Shown here piece by piece: positions 1 through 13,027 of a stretch of 64,000 nucleotides of DNA. The stretch covers positions 164,841,386-164,905,385 of the forward strand of contig JBAIZL010000005.1 in the NCBI GenBank assembly GCA_036971475.1. The letters are read 5' to 3'. The stretch's first letter is position 1, and each line of letters starts with the position of its first letter. The notes below the pieces were generated by a model, which was not told the DNA's origin, did not search any database, and saw only the letters and a list, made by a program, of their open reading frames with translations. Origin of the DNA: Prosapia bicincta. Its lineage: Eukaryota; Arthropoda; Insecta; Hemiptera; Cercopidae. A program made the translations under genes and the position numbers.

Positions 1-1390
1 GAGGCGGTACTAATTACAGGGTTGCGAAATTGGGATACGTGCTTAAATACACCCTTAACGCCCCTGATGAGACGAATGGTTCACCTATTACTTTTAGCCC
101 GCTAAGTTCGGATTTCAAATAGTGAATTATTGTTTGGAAATATTTTGTAAATAGCATAACATACGTGTCATATTTTAGTAGTGCTATTTTTTTGGACCGT
201 TATTTTAAGGATAACTTTAAAAAATTACTAACTTCGTTCTTATATTTTGTCGCCAATATAAAAGGCAAACAAAAACCTAAAACAAGGTTTAATCAGAATA
301 TTTTCTTTATGATTTGTAAGAAACTTCACAAAACGAATATAAAACATGTAAAGTGTAAATATAGATTTACCTAAAGAACGTAACAAAAATACAAATTATA
401 AATTAGAGGACCAGAAATTTCTAGATTAAAAAACCTTAAAATTGTAGAAAATCAGGGTTCAACTGAATGAAATAGCATACTGTATATATTATTGACATGA
501 GACGTATTTTAGAAAAAGTAATAATACAAGTTCATTATAGTTAAACAAAAGTGCATAAAGATCCAGAAATATTAAAGTGAAAAAAATCTTAAACCGCTAT
601 ATAAAAGCTTTACTTAGAAAAATTAAAGTTTTGCTAGTTATATTGCAAAGTTATTGTACATCAGACATAAAAAGTGGAGTTTTTCACATAAATTTATTTC
701 CGTTTTACCCCCCCATATACCAAAAAATGACATAAGATACCGGTCTGGGATAGGTTTTATTAAATAAATTAAAGTAAATTTTACTTTCGCAAGTCAAAAC
801 CATAACAAATCACTTCTTACGCCCCCTTAGTTAACTTACCAGTTCAGATCTCATGGAAGCTTTGAAATCAGAAACTAAAACTAAGCCAGTTGTGACTAGC
901 TAACAAAATATTTCCTTAGTCATATTTAATATGGAAGTTTCATCTTATTTTGCGATGGAGGTTCATCTTCTGAAGAATAATTCTCGTTCCTTTGAGACTC
1001 ATCCTATACGTTATATGAAAATAAAAAAAAAAACATTACTAAAGTGTTACTTAACAGGTTGCACTTGATTTGTCATAAATATTCTACTTTGATTATAAAA
1101 ACAAACACGCATTTAAAGCTTAGGAAAACATTAAAAACGTTTGAAGTTAGTTTGGTTTGTAAAACCAATAATATACAAAAAGTGAAACTACTCTCTATAA
1201 AAAGAAATAATCATGATATGATGTAAAAATATATAAACAGTTTTAAAATAAAGTTAAGTGTGTAAAATGAATTATAATTTAGAAGTCACATTACTCCATT
1301 TAAGTATTTTACAAATATTAAATTCCTTCTATTACCTCACACTCACCCTATATATATTTATACAAACAAACTTTCAATACGTAATCAAAA
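1..1390. other. AT-rich DNA without recognised features
   Basis: Only short open frames with skewed A/T-rich content occur here. No domain, RNA gene or repeat family was recognised. Frequent A and T homopolymer runs match the rest of the window. Confidence 0.6.
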
Positions 1391-1601
1391 ACGTTTTTAT
1401 TCATCCAATCAAGTTCAAATACATTTTTTCATCCGATAGTGAATGACAATTGTGGTTAATACAGTTTTATTCAAATATTTATTCAATAATAAAATTATAA
1501 ATATTTAAGGGTCTAGGTCGGATTCGAAATGAGTATTTTCATATTCGAAGTCAAACGCTTTGACACTGCGTGAACGTTTTCATAGTTGGAAATTGACGTC
1601 T
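1391..1601 (-). mobile_element. tRNA-derived SINE, copy 1
   Basis: This ~210-bp segment matches a second copy at 15147-15358 along its whole length. Read on the minus strand it starts with a tRNA-like head: an A-box-like GCAGTGTCAAAGCG stretch (around 1556-1573) and a B-box-like ATTTCGAATCC (1520-1530), the two parts of an internal RNA polymerase III promoter. The head is followed by an AT-rich body and a shared 3' end read as TTGATTGGATGAATAAAAA (1391-1415). No protein is encoded; such elements depend on a partner LINE. Copy 1 is more diverged from a tRNA head than copy 2. The family assignment rests on two copies plus box A/B spacing; the source tRNA is not identified. Confidence 0.6.
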
Positions 1602-4346
1602 AAAAGATTCATTGAACACAAATAGTAATTGTATGTAATACAGAGGTACATTTTAATTTTACAGCAGCCATAATCAGAAGTGTCTTGATATTATTTAGAT
1701 TTAGTAACAGCCTATTTATATAACAAGGATGTTTAAACACACATTCGTGATGAACTTATTCTTATTCATCGGAGACTTAAGTCTGCATTTAAACTAAATC
1801 ATATTAAATAATACATAAAATCATAAATTAACTATCATTTTTGTATAAAAGCGTTTACATTTATTGCATTTCATTGCATCCTTTAGCGAGAAATATTACG
1901 CAAAATTCTGGTATAGATAGGTTTTTTGTTACATTTTTTGAACAGTTTCAGCAAAGTAGACTAAGAAACCGAAAGGCGTTAAATTGAAAGCCCGACCACA
2001 AACACGGTTATCCAAGTTGGAAACTAACATCATTCCACGGTCTACATTTGTCTTACAAGTTAAACTCAAGTTAAAGTTGGACAAGGGCTGTTAATTTTGG
2101 AGTTGCAGATGGGAGTTTTGTAAAAAGACTCAAGTCACATTACAGGAATAATGCAGTTATTTAAAGTGAACTTCGGTTAAAGATATTGTAAGTTAATTCC
2201 ATTTAACGAGATATGTGTTACATATTGGCATTAAATAACTTGTCATTATTCACTCTTTAACAACAACAATTACTAGTAAGGGAAAAGGCAATGAAAACCC
2301 TTTTAGAATAGCAAATTACCCTTTATTATACTAAAATAACAAAACAATATTATTTTTATTATTTTATACAATGCATGGGTTTACCCTTTACAGATACCTT
2401 ACTTCCATTACTAGGGTATTCCTGTTGACGTATCGCTTTGAAAGTGAAGAAACATCTTTTAAAGTTGTAAAGTACTTAATATATATGAAACATAATATAT
2501 GTTTCATGAAACAATCGTTATCACTTTGCTATAAATATATTCTCCGGAAGTTTCTAGAGTGTAAAGTTTCCACACTGGTTTTCAAAGGGATAACTTCATG
2601 TAGATTTACTTCAGAGTTATTAATATAAACCAAACTCAACGACGTTTGCGTTATTTTTAGTTGACTATTAGATTTGTGTGGGTGTTATTTTTTTGTAGAC
2701 AATATTCTGCATAATTTTAGATTAATAAGTGATATGTAGGATTTTCCCTTACCTCACTTCACTTTACCATAAGCATAAAGTTATTAATATGTAAGCTGCT
2801 TCAACTCACAGAGGTGATTCGTTTGACATGATAAGCTTAGTGACGTCATGCAAGTTCAGGGAACTTTAATACTTAATATGGCAAAAGGTTCCAGAGAGTG
2901 TGCATCTAAACAAACGTGTCTCAGAGAATAAACATTTACCAAATATTTAATATGGCTTCAGTTATTAAATTCGAATCCCAGTTGACAGATATACTCGGAG
3001 TAAACTTTACGAAATTCAGAATGGAGGAAATAAAGTTCCGGGTAAAAAAATACTTTACAAACTAACTTACTAGTAACAAACATGGGGTTTATTATTACAG
3101 AGTGGGCGGTATTAAGCTATCCATTTCACATCAAATTCCTTCCGCCAATAGAGAAAACTATCGGCATTGGTAGGGGAGACTTTAACTATTGTGACACGTC
3201 ATAATCTTTACGTCTGCATAACCCATTGTGAAGACAAATTTGCAGTGTTTGGTATCTGTCGAAAATTATCCTTTATTTTGAAGAAATATTAAAATTAAAT
3301 TCATAATTCACATAACAACTACTACATTGTGTTTAAAATAAAACTTGGCCGTGCAGTAGATGCAGATCTGAAAAAGGATTTGTAGTGGGAGGATAAAAGA
3401 AGCAGCTCATTCCTCTGAGACTGAAGAGTATAATGGTCATGGATAAAGCGCGGTAGATTATCTGAAATTTTAATATCAAACTTGCTAGAAAAATTTACCA
3501 TAGAAAAACGTATAGAAATAACTACAAAAAATAAAATTAATAAAGTAGCATCACGGAAGTGTTAAAACAGTTGTTCCACGAAATTACAACGTAAAATCAA
3601 CTGTTGTATGAAACTATTTTTATCACTTAATTGAAGCTTAAATGATTGCATTCAGTACACATATCCAACTATAAAAATGGATAGAGCGTGACGATTTTAG
3701 CTTGACAACGTAAATATTTTTCCGTGAACAATTTTTCTGTTCAAAGGAGTGAAAAGTTATTCACTTTAGAAAGGATAAAAAATTCCTTGTTTGTAAGCAT
3801 TTTGAAAACAGATAATATTTTGTGGATTTGAAGCAACTAGATTACAGCACTTCCAAATTGCAAAACTCTTTAAGAAAGGATTCATGAACATTTGGAATAA
3901 AAGACATTCTACACGAGTAATCCAACTTTCAGATCTAAATAAGTCGAAAATTTCAAGGGCAAGTGGAATGACAAACTATTTTTATTAATTATCATGGAAC
4001 GTTATGTATATATTTCAAATTTCGTCATTATTTTAAAGATTGGTATTGTCTCGAGATCGATTACTTAGTTTTATAATCAGTAGTTTTAAAAACGCTCCTC
4101 CAATTTAATGATACAACTCATTACCTTTGACCAGTAATCTGCGCTCTGACACATCGTAATAGTTGTGTATAGGTGCTGCATTAATTAAATGATTACATAT
4201 GATTTCATACACCAGCTGACTTTACGTTGTAGGATATGTTTTAGAACAGCTCTTTTATCACATAGGCTATGTTACTTTATTTATTGTACATTATTTTAAG
4301 TTAACTATTATTAATAAATATTTTAATTTATCAGTTACTAAATTTA

Positions 4347-4350
<4 letters not shown>
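1602..4350. other. AT-rich DNA without recognised features
   Basis: No transposon domain, tRNA-like head or long tandem repeat was found. The 85-residue frame at 2371-2628 has an ATG and some moderate-GC codons but no recognisable domain and no splice context, so it is not called. Confidence 0.5.

Positions 4351-4393
<43 letters not shown>
4351..4393. repeat. (TA)n microsatellite
   Basis: About 21 uninterrupted TA dinucleotides. Neither flank resembles the Penelope-type ends seen beside other (TA)n tracts of this window. Confidence 0.95.
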
Positions 4394-4397
<4 letters not shown>

Positions 4398-4839
4398 ATT
4401 TATTTAATATAACGATAGTAGGATTAATATTTTTATTGCATTTTTTAAAACGGCAACTTCCTAATACAACTTTGAGACTCTGATACTTTTAAGAAGCAAC
4501 TTCAATTAAATTTTATGAATGCAGTTTTTAAACATCTGATAAATGTTTTATTTTATCAACATATTTTATTAATATTAATATTAACTAGATGATACTAACT
4601 ACATATTTTAAATGAAGTATTTATATCCGGAGGTCATATCAATGTACAGATTTTATATAACACAGACTGTACATTTAATAATCCCCCAATATGTTCCTGT
4701 CCGTATTTGCTCTGTGACTGTGCATAACGTTTTCTACACCTGTAACCAATCCCTTAAACAATTTACATGGGTAAATAAATACTTTTAGGACGCCTTCTTA
4801 TGGCGGTGAATTATATGGAAAAATAGGGATGAACGATAA

Positions 4840-5110
4840 ACGAGGGCGGGGAGAGATTATAGCTGACGTTTATATCGAGCGCCACCCTCAAGCGAAGGGT
4901 TGAAGAACCATGTGATTAAATATTTTGTCAGCACCATATGGTGAGGCAGTTATAAGAGTTCGCCGTTCGGTCGTTTTTCTGACACATTATGCGTCCGAAG
5001 CGGATCGATGACGTGACGTGATTCGAATTTCGTCACGTATTAAAAGTAGCTTATGCTAACAATGTCACTCGTTATAGTGTAAAACGACCATAGATATTAG
5101 TTCTATTTTT
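4840..5110 (+). promoter_or_regulatory. Candidate promoter or enhancer with CRE-like sites
   Basis: This stretch is richer in G+C and CpG than its surroundings. It holds a TATA-like TATAAG at 4951, followed by a repeated CRE-like motif TGACGTGACGTG at 5009-5020 and an inverted CGTCACGT at 5031-5038, which is an exact reverse complement of 5011-5018. CRE motifs bind CREB/ATF-type bZIP factors. The order TATA, then CRE sites, then a short ATG-initiated frame at 5234 would suit a core promoter, but no initiator is clear and the arrangement could be coincidental. Confidence 0.25.
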
Positions 5111-5233
5111 AAAAACGTTACTGGAACCTCTTATTCGCTTAGGTTGAGTTTGATAGAACGGCGTAGGTTATTTGGCTCTGTTAGTACACTCTTCTGAATA
5201 GAGCTAAAACATAAATCTACTTTGTGTCAGACG

Positions 5234-5467
5234 ATGAAACAATTTCTTGTTATTGTCATACGAATATTTTATGTTCCTGTTAGTATTGCGGTTCAGATAT
5301 TACGTATCGCGGTTTTCTCCTGTTTCCAGTATTGTCATATTAACGTTTGTCACCGCTATTCAGAGAATCTCCGTCGAACTGATGTTGTGAATAATAATGA
5401 TGGAGATTCTCTGAAACGCACCAACAAAAGTTATTATATCAATACTAGGAACGAGAGGAAACCATGA
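5234..5467 (+). CDS. Candidate small open frame (77 codons), unrecognised
   Basis: The frame starts at the ATG at 5234. The first ~30 residues (MKQFLVIVIRIFYVPVSIAV and on) are strongly hydrophobic, like a signal peptide or membrane anchor. The remaining ~40 are polar, with dibasic RR and KR pairs and an N-rich patch, ending NERKP before a TGA. A secreted peptide precursor has this general shape, but no known family was recognised. A perfect 14-bp inverted repeat (5359-5372 / 5402-5415) lies inside the frame and may be the real feature. Codon use is not clearly different from nearby non-coding DNA. It may also be a chance frame. It lies 280 bases after a TATA-like box at 4951. Confidence 0.15.
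   Translation: MKQFLVIVIRIFYVPVSIAVQILRIAVFSCFQYCHINVCHRYSENLRRTDVVNNNDGDSLKRTNKSYYINTRNERKP
5359..5415. repeat. Perfect 14-bp inverted repeat (hairpin)
   Basis: TTCAGAGAATCTCC at 5359-5372 is the exact reverse complement of 5402-5415, with a 29-base loop. There is no T-run after it, so it is not an obvious terminator. Confidence 0.85.
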
Positions 5468-6496
5468 TACTAAACACGTTCAGATATCTTGTTATTTGGT
5501 TTGATTTGCAATTTTTTAGTTATTAACATTATTTAAAAGACTAATTATAAAACAAAAAAGAGCATATCAAACACACCTTTACTCAGAAATACTGCCCATT
5601 TACTTATACTCACCGACTCAATGGTTTATTATCACAATAGTTGTCCTTATGTTTAAATTTTGCAAAATGTTTCTTTTTTATTTGAAAGAAAGTTATAAGT
5701 AGCATTATCACTCACAATATAATGTTATTAATGCTAGGATATATTTTTTTACCTTATCTATATAAGTACGGGTAAGGGTAGGGGATTGGTAAGGGTTTGT
5801 AATACCCATAGTTGGGTTAAAAGCAACTTACAAGTCACATTTAGAAAAAGGCCCCAAACATCACTAGCATTAAATTTAATTATTCTATATTTATTGCCCT
5901 TAATGTTTTTACAAACATTAAACAACTACGTTTTAAAATGACTCTTTACTAATTACACAATTAACTATAGTTAAAAGTGTAAAAACATACGTAATTAATA
6001 ACTATAGTTATTTTAAATAATAAATAACGATATAAGTAACATATAACACTGCAATATTTCGTGCACGAAAAAGCGATTAATGAAGGTTGAAACTATGGTG
6101 AGGGATTCGTTAAAGAATACTTGAAAAGGGTTTTATGGTTTTGCATTTTGGCGAACGCAGACACTATTGCTTACACTATAAGTCTCGGAAGTAATACGAG
6201 CTCCGGAAGGAGAAGGAAAGATATGTAATAAATTAATTTCTAAAAACAGTTCTTGGGATTAGATTTTTTTATTTTGTATTGCAAAAAACGGAATTCCGAC
6301 GTTTCCCCGGAATCTTTTCTAATTTATATAGACCTTTCTTTTCCTTTCATAAAGAGCGGAGTTGCTTTCATTCTTCACTCGCAATTTAACTGTTTTTGGA
6401 AATACCTCGTCAATGATAGATGGGATTCTAGCGAAACCTCGTAACTGCGTTTTATTCAGTTCAAAACAAACAGTTGAAACCCCCATAGTGAATATT
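5468..6496. other. AT-rich DNA without recognised features
   Basis: No domain or repeat family seen. Short frames near 6250-6440 have no supporting features. Confidence 0.5.
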
Positions 6497-6521
6497 CACA
6501 CTCACACATACACATATACAC

Positions 6522-6586
<65 letters not shown>

Positions 6587-6599
6587 ACACACACACATA

Positions 6600-6640
<41 letters not shown>

Positions 6641-6659
6641 TCACACACACATACGCACG

Positions 6660-6724
<65 letters not shown>

Positions 6725-6734
6725 ACACACACAC
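6497..6734. repeat. Long imperfect (CA)n microsatellite with a (CG)n core
   Basis: About 240 bp of alternating CA with scattered TA, TC and CG steps, including the block ACGCACGCGCGCGCGCACAC near 6653-6672. Alternating purine-pyrimidine DNA of this sort can adopt the Z form. The Thr/His-only and Val/Cys-only open frames crossing it on the two strands are repeat artefacts. Confidence 0.97.
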
Positions 6735-9234
6735 GAACTGTGAAATAATGAAAACAGTAAATACAAACATAGACCTGCAAACGCTGTATTAACGAGTTAC
6801 AACTAGCGAGAGATTTTTGCTGAATTTAAGTTTCCCTATTGCAATGAAACCATACTAAAATATTTGGGGGATACTTGAGATCACTGGGGGTAAATTTTCC
6901 AGATCACTCTACATACAATCCACTAAATTTTATACCTCAAATAGGTAGCTACAAAATTTAGATAATTTCATTGTTATGGCAAACGGAAATCCAAGAGAAA
7001 TCTTTTGTGAATTGTAACTCGGTAACGAAGCATTTTCAGACGTATGTTTATGTGATCTCTTTCATTAATTTCATTTTTAGAACAAGTCCTGAAAGTTTCC
7101 CCGATTCTTCGTCGGACTTCTAACATATGAATTGGCTTTTATCACCAACAATGTATTTTGTATAATTCTCTATTTTCTAATAGTGAATACTTACAACATA
7201 TACTTAAAAATACCAACGTGAACAAACAAAATATTTAATAAATTGAAATACATACTATGTCAAAACAAACTAAAATTACTTGAATGTAATATATGTTGAC
7301 TTTATTGTTATAAATATTCCAGGTTTTAAAAATAAAAACATGTCAACAAAAAATATTTTATAAGTGATTCGTTACTGTTACTACAATTTGCGTGAATAGT
7401 TTTGGAACTCCTAGCTTTTCTCTTATATCAGGTGACACATGCAACAAACCTTCACAAACGTAATCACATATAACGATGTTGTTTTAAAAACGTTGGACAA
7501 TATAATATTTTGTGTTAAAAAATATTTCCTTTTATTGTAGTATTTTTTTAAAAAAAGCTACTCAAACCTGGCTTTGAAAGGATAAGCCACAATGAAAGCA
7601 GAAATTTTTCCTCGTTAGCCCCTGATTAAAAATACACCATTACTAACTCGTCGTTATGACGGTTACTTAATTGGGAACGTTGCAATTAGTGGGCGATATG
7701 CAACAGACCCTAGTGGGGAATAAATTTATTCTGGGATAACTGTGCGGCTGAACAAATCTTCAGAGGAGAGGTCGGTCACGTTGGAAACGCCAGCTGGGTT
7801 TTCACCAAGTAAAACACTTCCTTTCTATAATTAAAAATACTTAACTAAGTGAATAAATAGGGCTTACCTGTTGACGCGTTTCAAAACAATTGTTCCTTTT
7901 ACGAACCAAAGCCTCTACTGGCGGCATACGGGTTAGGTATAAAGGTTGTCGGGATGGATTTATGACTGTGGAAGGGGAGGGTTATTTTGGTTCTGTTCTA
8001 TGTAATGGAAAAGAGAGTTGGCCTCAAAATGTGTGTGATCGTTTAATATGTTTTCTTAAACATCTGTTGCGTAGTGTTTGTATATCTCGTATTTTACTAA
8101 AGTTGCTAGTTTTTTTTACTTTGTTTTAATGTGTGGAGTATGTTTAAATTAGTATGTATGTCCGTGTGTATTGCGTGTTTCTTAAGTGCGTTGCGTAGCT
8201 GGACTTAGGGTTTTTTTGGTTTCTTAGGGTAATATGTTCTTCGAAGCGTGTATAACATGACCTACCGGCTTGGACGACAATCATTACATGCTAATTTGTA
8301 AATACATATGTAAGTACATATCTACTTCCTTTCTATTCAGCGATCAGGGTACAGTGTCCTTAACAGTACGATAAGAGAAAAAACTTTACTCGAATTGTCT
8401 CTTTAAAATCAGAAAACTGTCTGTTAGTTAGATGATTTGGTTTTGCATGGTTACATTATGACTATAATGACTACGAATGATAGTAAATATTTGTTAATGA
8501 ATGTATTATTAAGGCACTGGCAAACGGACATAGTACAGGATGTGGGGGATATTTACATCATCACGTGTACAATCTCAATAAGGAAGGGTGAAAGGAATTA
8601 GCTAGGCTGACACATGTGGTCAGTATAGCGTACCTGAAGTGCACCTCAAGCTCGAGCCTCGGTATTGCTTCGAGGTAATAAACAGGTATGTTTACATAAT
8701 TAAAACAATACGAAATTAAAATTAAAAATAGTAGTATTGTAAACATTCATATTTGGTTTTTAATGTTGGTACTGTCTAAAAACATGTTCCCTAATTTGGT
8801 GCAAACTTAAGTTATGGAATTTTCTATTTTTTCAACATTATGATACTCCCAACTTGAGAAAAAATAAATTTAACTGTAGCAATAATTTGTAACTGACAAG
8901 GTTGTGTATAAATTCATTCAATACCCAAAATATCATTAGCTAAACTTAATTTAATATATTATTAACGTAATAATATCTGAACTTATAATAGTCGATTGAG
9001 CCATGTGTGACAATAAAATGTCTTGATTTAATGTTATTTATTACAGTGCATTCGGTTATACAATATTTTTTGTACATTATTTGAAATTATGTTTTGTGTT
9101 TGAAAATACTGTTGACTGATGGGTGTTGCCTAGCAGCCAAAATTTGGAATGAATTTAATGAAATGAAGATAAGATAGAACGTAATATTGTATGTTTCTTT
9201 GGCACTTAAAAATGACATGTTGGTAAACATCTTA
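6735..9234. other. AT-rich DNA; one moderate-GC patch
   Basis: Mostly anonymous. The segment 7600-7830 is less AT-rich and of high complexity, with homeodomain-like TTAATTGG and CAATTAG cores (near 7668-7690); it could be a conserved non-coding element, but conservation cannot be judged from one sequence. The frame at 7890-8129 lacks a recognisable domain. Confidence 0.4.
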
Positions 9235-9345
9235 AGTCGCCAGATACATTCTTAGGAATGTACTTAACTTTCCCAAAGTTTCATGGCGATCGGATCAGTG
9301 GTTTAGTAATGCGCAAGGCTCATATATACATACATATATGCATAT
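9235..9345 (+). mobile_element. 3' end of a LINE or SINE with microsatellite tail
   Basis: The string AAGTTTCATGGCGATCGG, followed by CAGTGGTTTAGTAATGCGC (9277-9314), is the type of terminal sequence shared by many arthropod RTE-type LINEs and the SINEs that borrow their tails. It runs into a TATACATACATATATGCA-type simple tail, as such 3' ends commonly do. Nothing coding is attached, so it is a 5'-truncated copy or a SINE. The link to the RTE group is from pattern memory of the family. Confidence 0.4.
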
Positions 9346-9384
9346 GCAAACATATATGCAAACAATCAAAAAACAAAAAAAAAA

Positions 9385-9391
<7 letters not shown>

Positions 9392-9466
<75 letters not shown>
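9392..9466. repeat. (TA)n microsatellite
   Basis: About 37 TA units following an A-rich stretch and the LINE-like tail upstream. Confidence 0.95.
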
Positions 9467-9467
<1 letters not shown>

Positions 9468-9499
9468 CCATATACATGTTTCATGACAATTATTAAAAA

Positions 9500-9527
9500 C
9501 ATATATTTATTTATTTACAGGTGAGTG
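9500..9527 (+). promoter_or_regulatory. Candidate recursive splice site (3'ss abutting 5'ss)
   Basis: A pyrimidine-rich run ending TTTATTTATTTACAG (to 9520) is followed at once by GTGAGTG, so a near-consensus 3' splice site and a near-consensus 5' splice site share the AG|GT junction at 9520/9521. In insects this zero-length-exon arrangement marks ratchet points at which very long introns are removed in steps. It could also be an ordinary exon beginning with GTGAGTG; the frames after it give no recognisable peptide. It fits the lack of exons nearby and a second such site at 55000/55001 on the same strand. Confidence 0.4.
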
Positions 9528-12500
9528 ATTTTAACTGATTGCCAGTGGTGAAAGTCGGTGAGTATTAGAGTAGAGTTTTACTTATTTTGTAAGCGGTTAA
9601 TAATTTTATGTTTGTATACAAAATAAATATTTTTGAAAATTATTTCCTACGTTTTTTTAAAGCAACATCTAACTCGTGTTTCTAAGAGTTTATATTAGAG
9701 TTTATATTACAATTATATTACCTACTCTAAAAGCCATTTTATAAAGCAACTCTGAAATAATACAGTTAAATTATAAAAGATTTTAATTTTTAAAAGGTCT
9801 TAAACGTATTAAAACAAATATTGAAAAATAAAATTGAAATAAACTGAAATTACTATTTACCAATGTTATACTTATAAAATTAAATTCTTTTACATATAAT
9901 ATATACGATTTTTCAAACACTTTGAAAATATAGCGAATATTATTAACTTATACATTTAACGTATTATATGTTATTACGACTCTGTTTTAAAAATGGACCG
10001 GAGAGATTTTGTTTTCAAAGTTGTGTTAGTATTATTTAGGAAGATCTTAATAAACCTTCCACTGATTAAAATATCCCTTTGCATAAATTACATTTCACAC
10101 GAGTAGTGTTGCGGCTGGAGAAATTTATTTTCTATCACTAAGAGTTAAGCTGTCTAAATATAGGAGAGTATGGTATTTATTTTATTTTATAGTGATCATT
10201 AATTATGATGAAACCGTATTTGGGTCAGGTTTCACGACTTCCTTCGTCGAGCGTTGTTTCACCCCTTTACGCTAAATTATAGAGTGCAGCACTTTAAAAA
10301 TTTTCTTTATAATGCACGTTAATTGGAGGCTTTGCAATTAGAGGGAGCTAAAATCTCGGCGTGGAATAAATTCAATATAATACTCTTGGAGTGGGGTAAA
10401 GAGAAGGGTTTCCTGGACTGTTACCTTTATTGCGAGAGAAAACTTTGTTAAACATATTACGTTGCTTTTGATTCAGAAAATTTAAAAAGGTATTATATCA
10501 ATTTCTATGAAAAGTTCATTAAATATTTTATATTTGATTAGGGACAGTGGAAGATTTAATCAAAATTTCTTTATAGTTACAGTACTTGAGAAAGTTATGT
10601 TACGCCTTTATTTAGCCTCGTATTTATTTTATTAGTCTATTGTTATAGCAGTGGCTTTACAGATAAGAAACTCAGAACTGTATAAGTATTAAAATTATAA
10701 GGCGATTTTACTACATGGGACAAAGAATTGGTAACCATTTACCGCATATTCTGGAACTGATGGTTCTCTTATTAACGAGAATGGCAGACTAAGCATATTT
10801 TTCGGCGCACTTTAGCTGGGTGCCAAACTGGCGATTGATATTAGAACTAAGCTGAATCTTTCTTCAAGTATCAGATTATACTGATTATACTGAAGGTATG
10901 TCAGGTTTATCTGATTTATAAGAATATTTTGTTTACAAAAGTTGTGTTTTTTCCTTTTTACTGATGTCAATTCCAAAAGACAAAATATCATTGGGCATCC
11001 TTAGAAACAAAATGCATATATTTTCTAATAATTGGTGCTAATAGAAGAATAATGTATAGTTTTTTGTACTCTTTGAAGGCAAATATGTTTTTTCACGTAA
11101 CTGGTTAAATAGCTCTCGAAAATACTGACAAATAATGAGTAGAAAAGGTTAAAGCTGTTTAGTTATACAGAAATATTCTTGATATGAAATGTTTGCAAGA
11201 ATAAATATACGACAAAAAAATAGTTCTATTATTTAGTTTATTACAGATAGTCAATTTAAAAGAGTTTATGAATTTTTTTATTTAAAAAAACGTTTTTATC
11301 CTTATTTTGGCCTGTATATAAATTTTCGACCAATATGTAATTTTTTTTGTTTACACAAGGATTTAATTACACTCAAACTTCAATGAAAATGATAAATTAA
11401 ATTATTTATATGTAATATTCTGTGCAAACAGCATAAGATCCTTTTTTAAATAAAACCTTTAACTCATATCCCTTACTGCTTCTTGAATATCCATTTACAT
11501 TTTATCCAAACTAAACGGAAGTTCCATTTTTATGTATAATATAACAAAACTAAATAAAATGAAATAACTTCCAATTTATCTTTGAAACCGATAGTCTTAA
11601 TACAAAAAACTTTTATGATTTTACTTAAACAAATTTAGTAAATTCAAGTTAAAATAGTATTACATATATTTTAACATTCTTATATTTTCTTACTTACCAA
11701 CGTAACCTATTACCGTTAACCCACTTTAGAACGTCCTTTTGTTTCCTGTTAAAGAATTTTGTATTTTAACAACTGTTAAACTCTGGGGGAAGTCAACTAG
11801 TAATGTTGAAATTAGGGCAAACAATTTTATATTTATTGACAAATTTACGTGATTATGTATTATTAAAATGGGGAAGAATTCCTGAGTGTACACTAGACAT
11901 TAGCAAAATGATAATATAATTGAGTCCCGTGTCTTCTTGGATGTCCCTAGGAACGGCTGCTATCATGACTGGTTGAAAATGACGTTCAAGATCCGTCTAT
12001 GGCGAGCTGGAAAATATCGCTGGCGATCAGTTAAGAACACTGAGAATCCTAACGCTTGTTTTTACTATTAACCATATTACAGTCGATGTAACTTGGAAGT
12101 ATCGGTAGAAGGAAAAAAGGTCTCGGAAAATTTAAAATAAAGAATACTGATTGCGTGTTATAGTGGTGAGCGCTAGATATAAATTCAGGCTACCACTTGG
12201 CTCTTCCTTGACAAATCTAGAATGAAAAAGCGCCGATGCTTTTCCAGCACAGGGTTCTATAGTTTTACAAAGTGGGATGCAACATTATAATTTTGAAAAC
12301 CATTGAAATTTTTTTTAGACTTTGCTCATCAAAGATTATAGGCTTATAATCTTAGTTTTGCTGGTGATTCCACCTTTTAATCAACCTTTGATTCCCCTAA
12401 GACCTGACGATTGTTTTTTACCCTCGCAACACAACTATTGCCTATATTGTGTTAAATACATTCAACCTCAATAATTAATAATATTTCTATTTTTTCCATC

Positions 12501-12960
12501 TGATATATAACGAAATTTTTCCTGATTATATACACCTATGGTATAAAACGAAATTCCGTTCAAGCCTAGAAGTGAATATTAACACTTTTCCTATTTATAT
12601 GATACTTTGCAGTACACTTCAGATACACTTTCAATTATTGTTGTTGGCTTTATCTTACACAAATTTCTTTTAATTTATTTCAACATGCTTTATGTCTTGA
12701 ATATATTTTAATACAATTTATCTAATCTCCTTATTGGAGCATTTATTTACATTTTATTATTATTCTCCTTTTAATGAATATTCCTCTTTTATAATAACAT
12801 TTAAAATTATTTCAATATTACCTTTTGATTTTTGATCAAGAACTGCTGATTATAAAAACTAAAACGTTTTACCATCACAATTCTTTCATAATGTTTAAAC
12901 TGAAACCATTTCAGTTTTAATATTTAAATAATCCCCCCACGCGGCCAAGCACAAACACTT
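9528..12960. other. AT-rich DNA; one candidate conserved patch
   Basis: No coding domain. The segment 10200-10450 has lower A+T and mixed sequence with homeodomain-like cores (CGTTAATTGG and GCAATTAG near 10317-10341), which is enhancer-like in character but unproven. The rest is anonymous. Confidence 0.4.
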
Positions 12961-13027
12961 TCACACACACATAAAAAACACACACACACACACACACACT
13001 CAAACACACACACACAAACACACAAAC
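12961..13027. repeat. Imperfect (CA)n microsatellite
   Basis: CA repeats interrupted by AAA and TCAAA blocks. Confidence 0.9.

Noticed and set aside
6362..6770. Thr/His-rich (+) and Val/Cys-rich (-) open frames
   Set aside because: They are translations of a (CA)n microsatellite and have no other sequence content.
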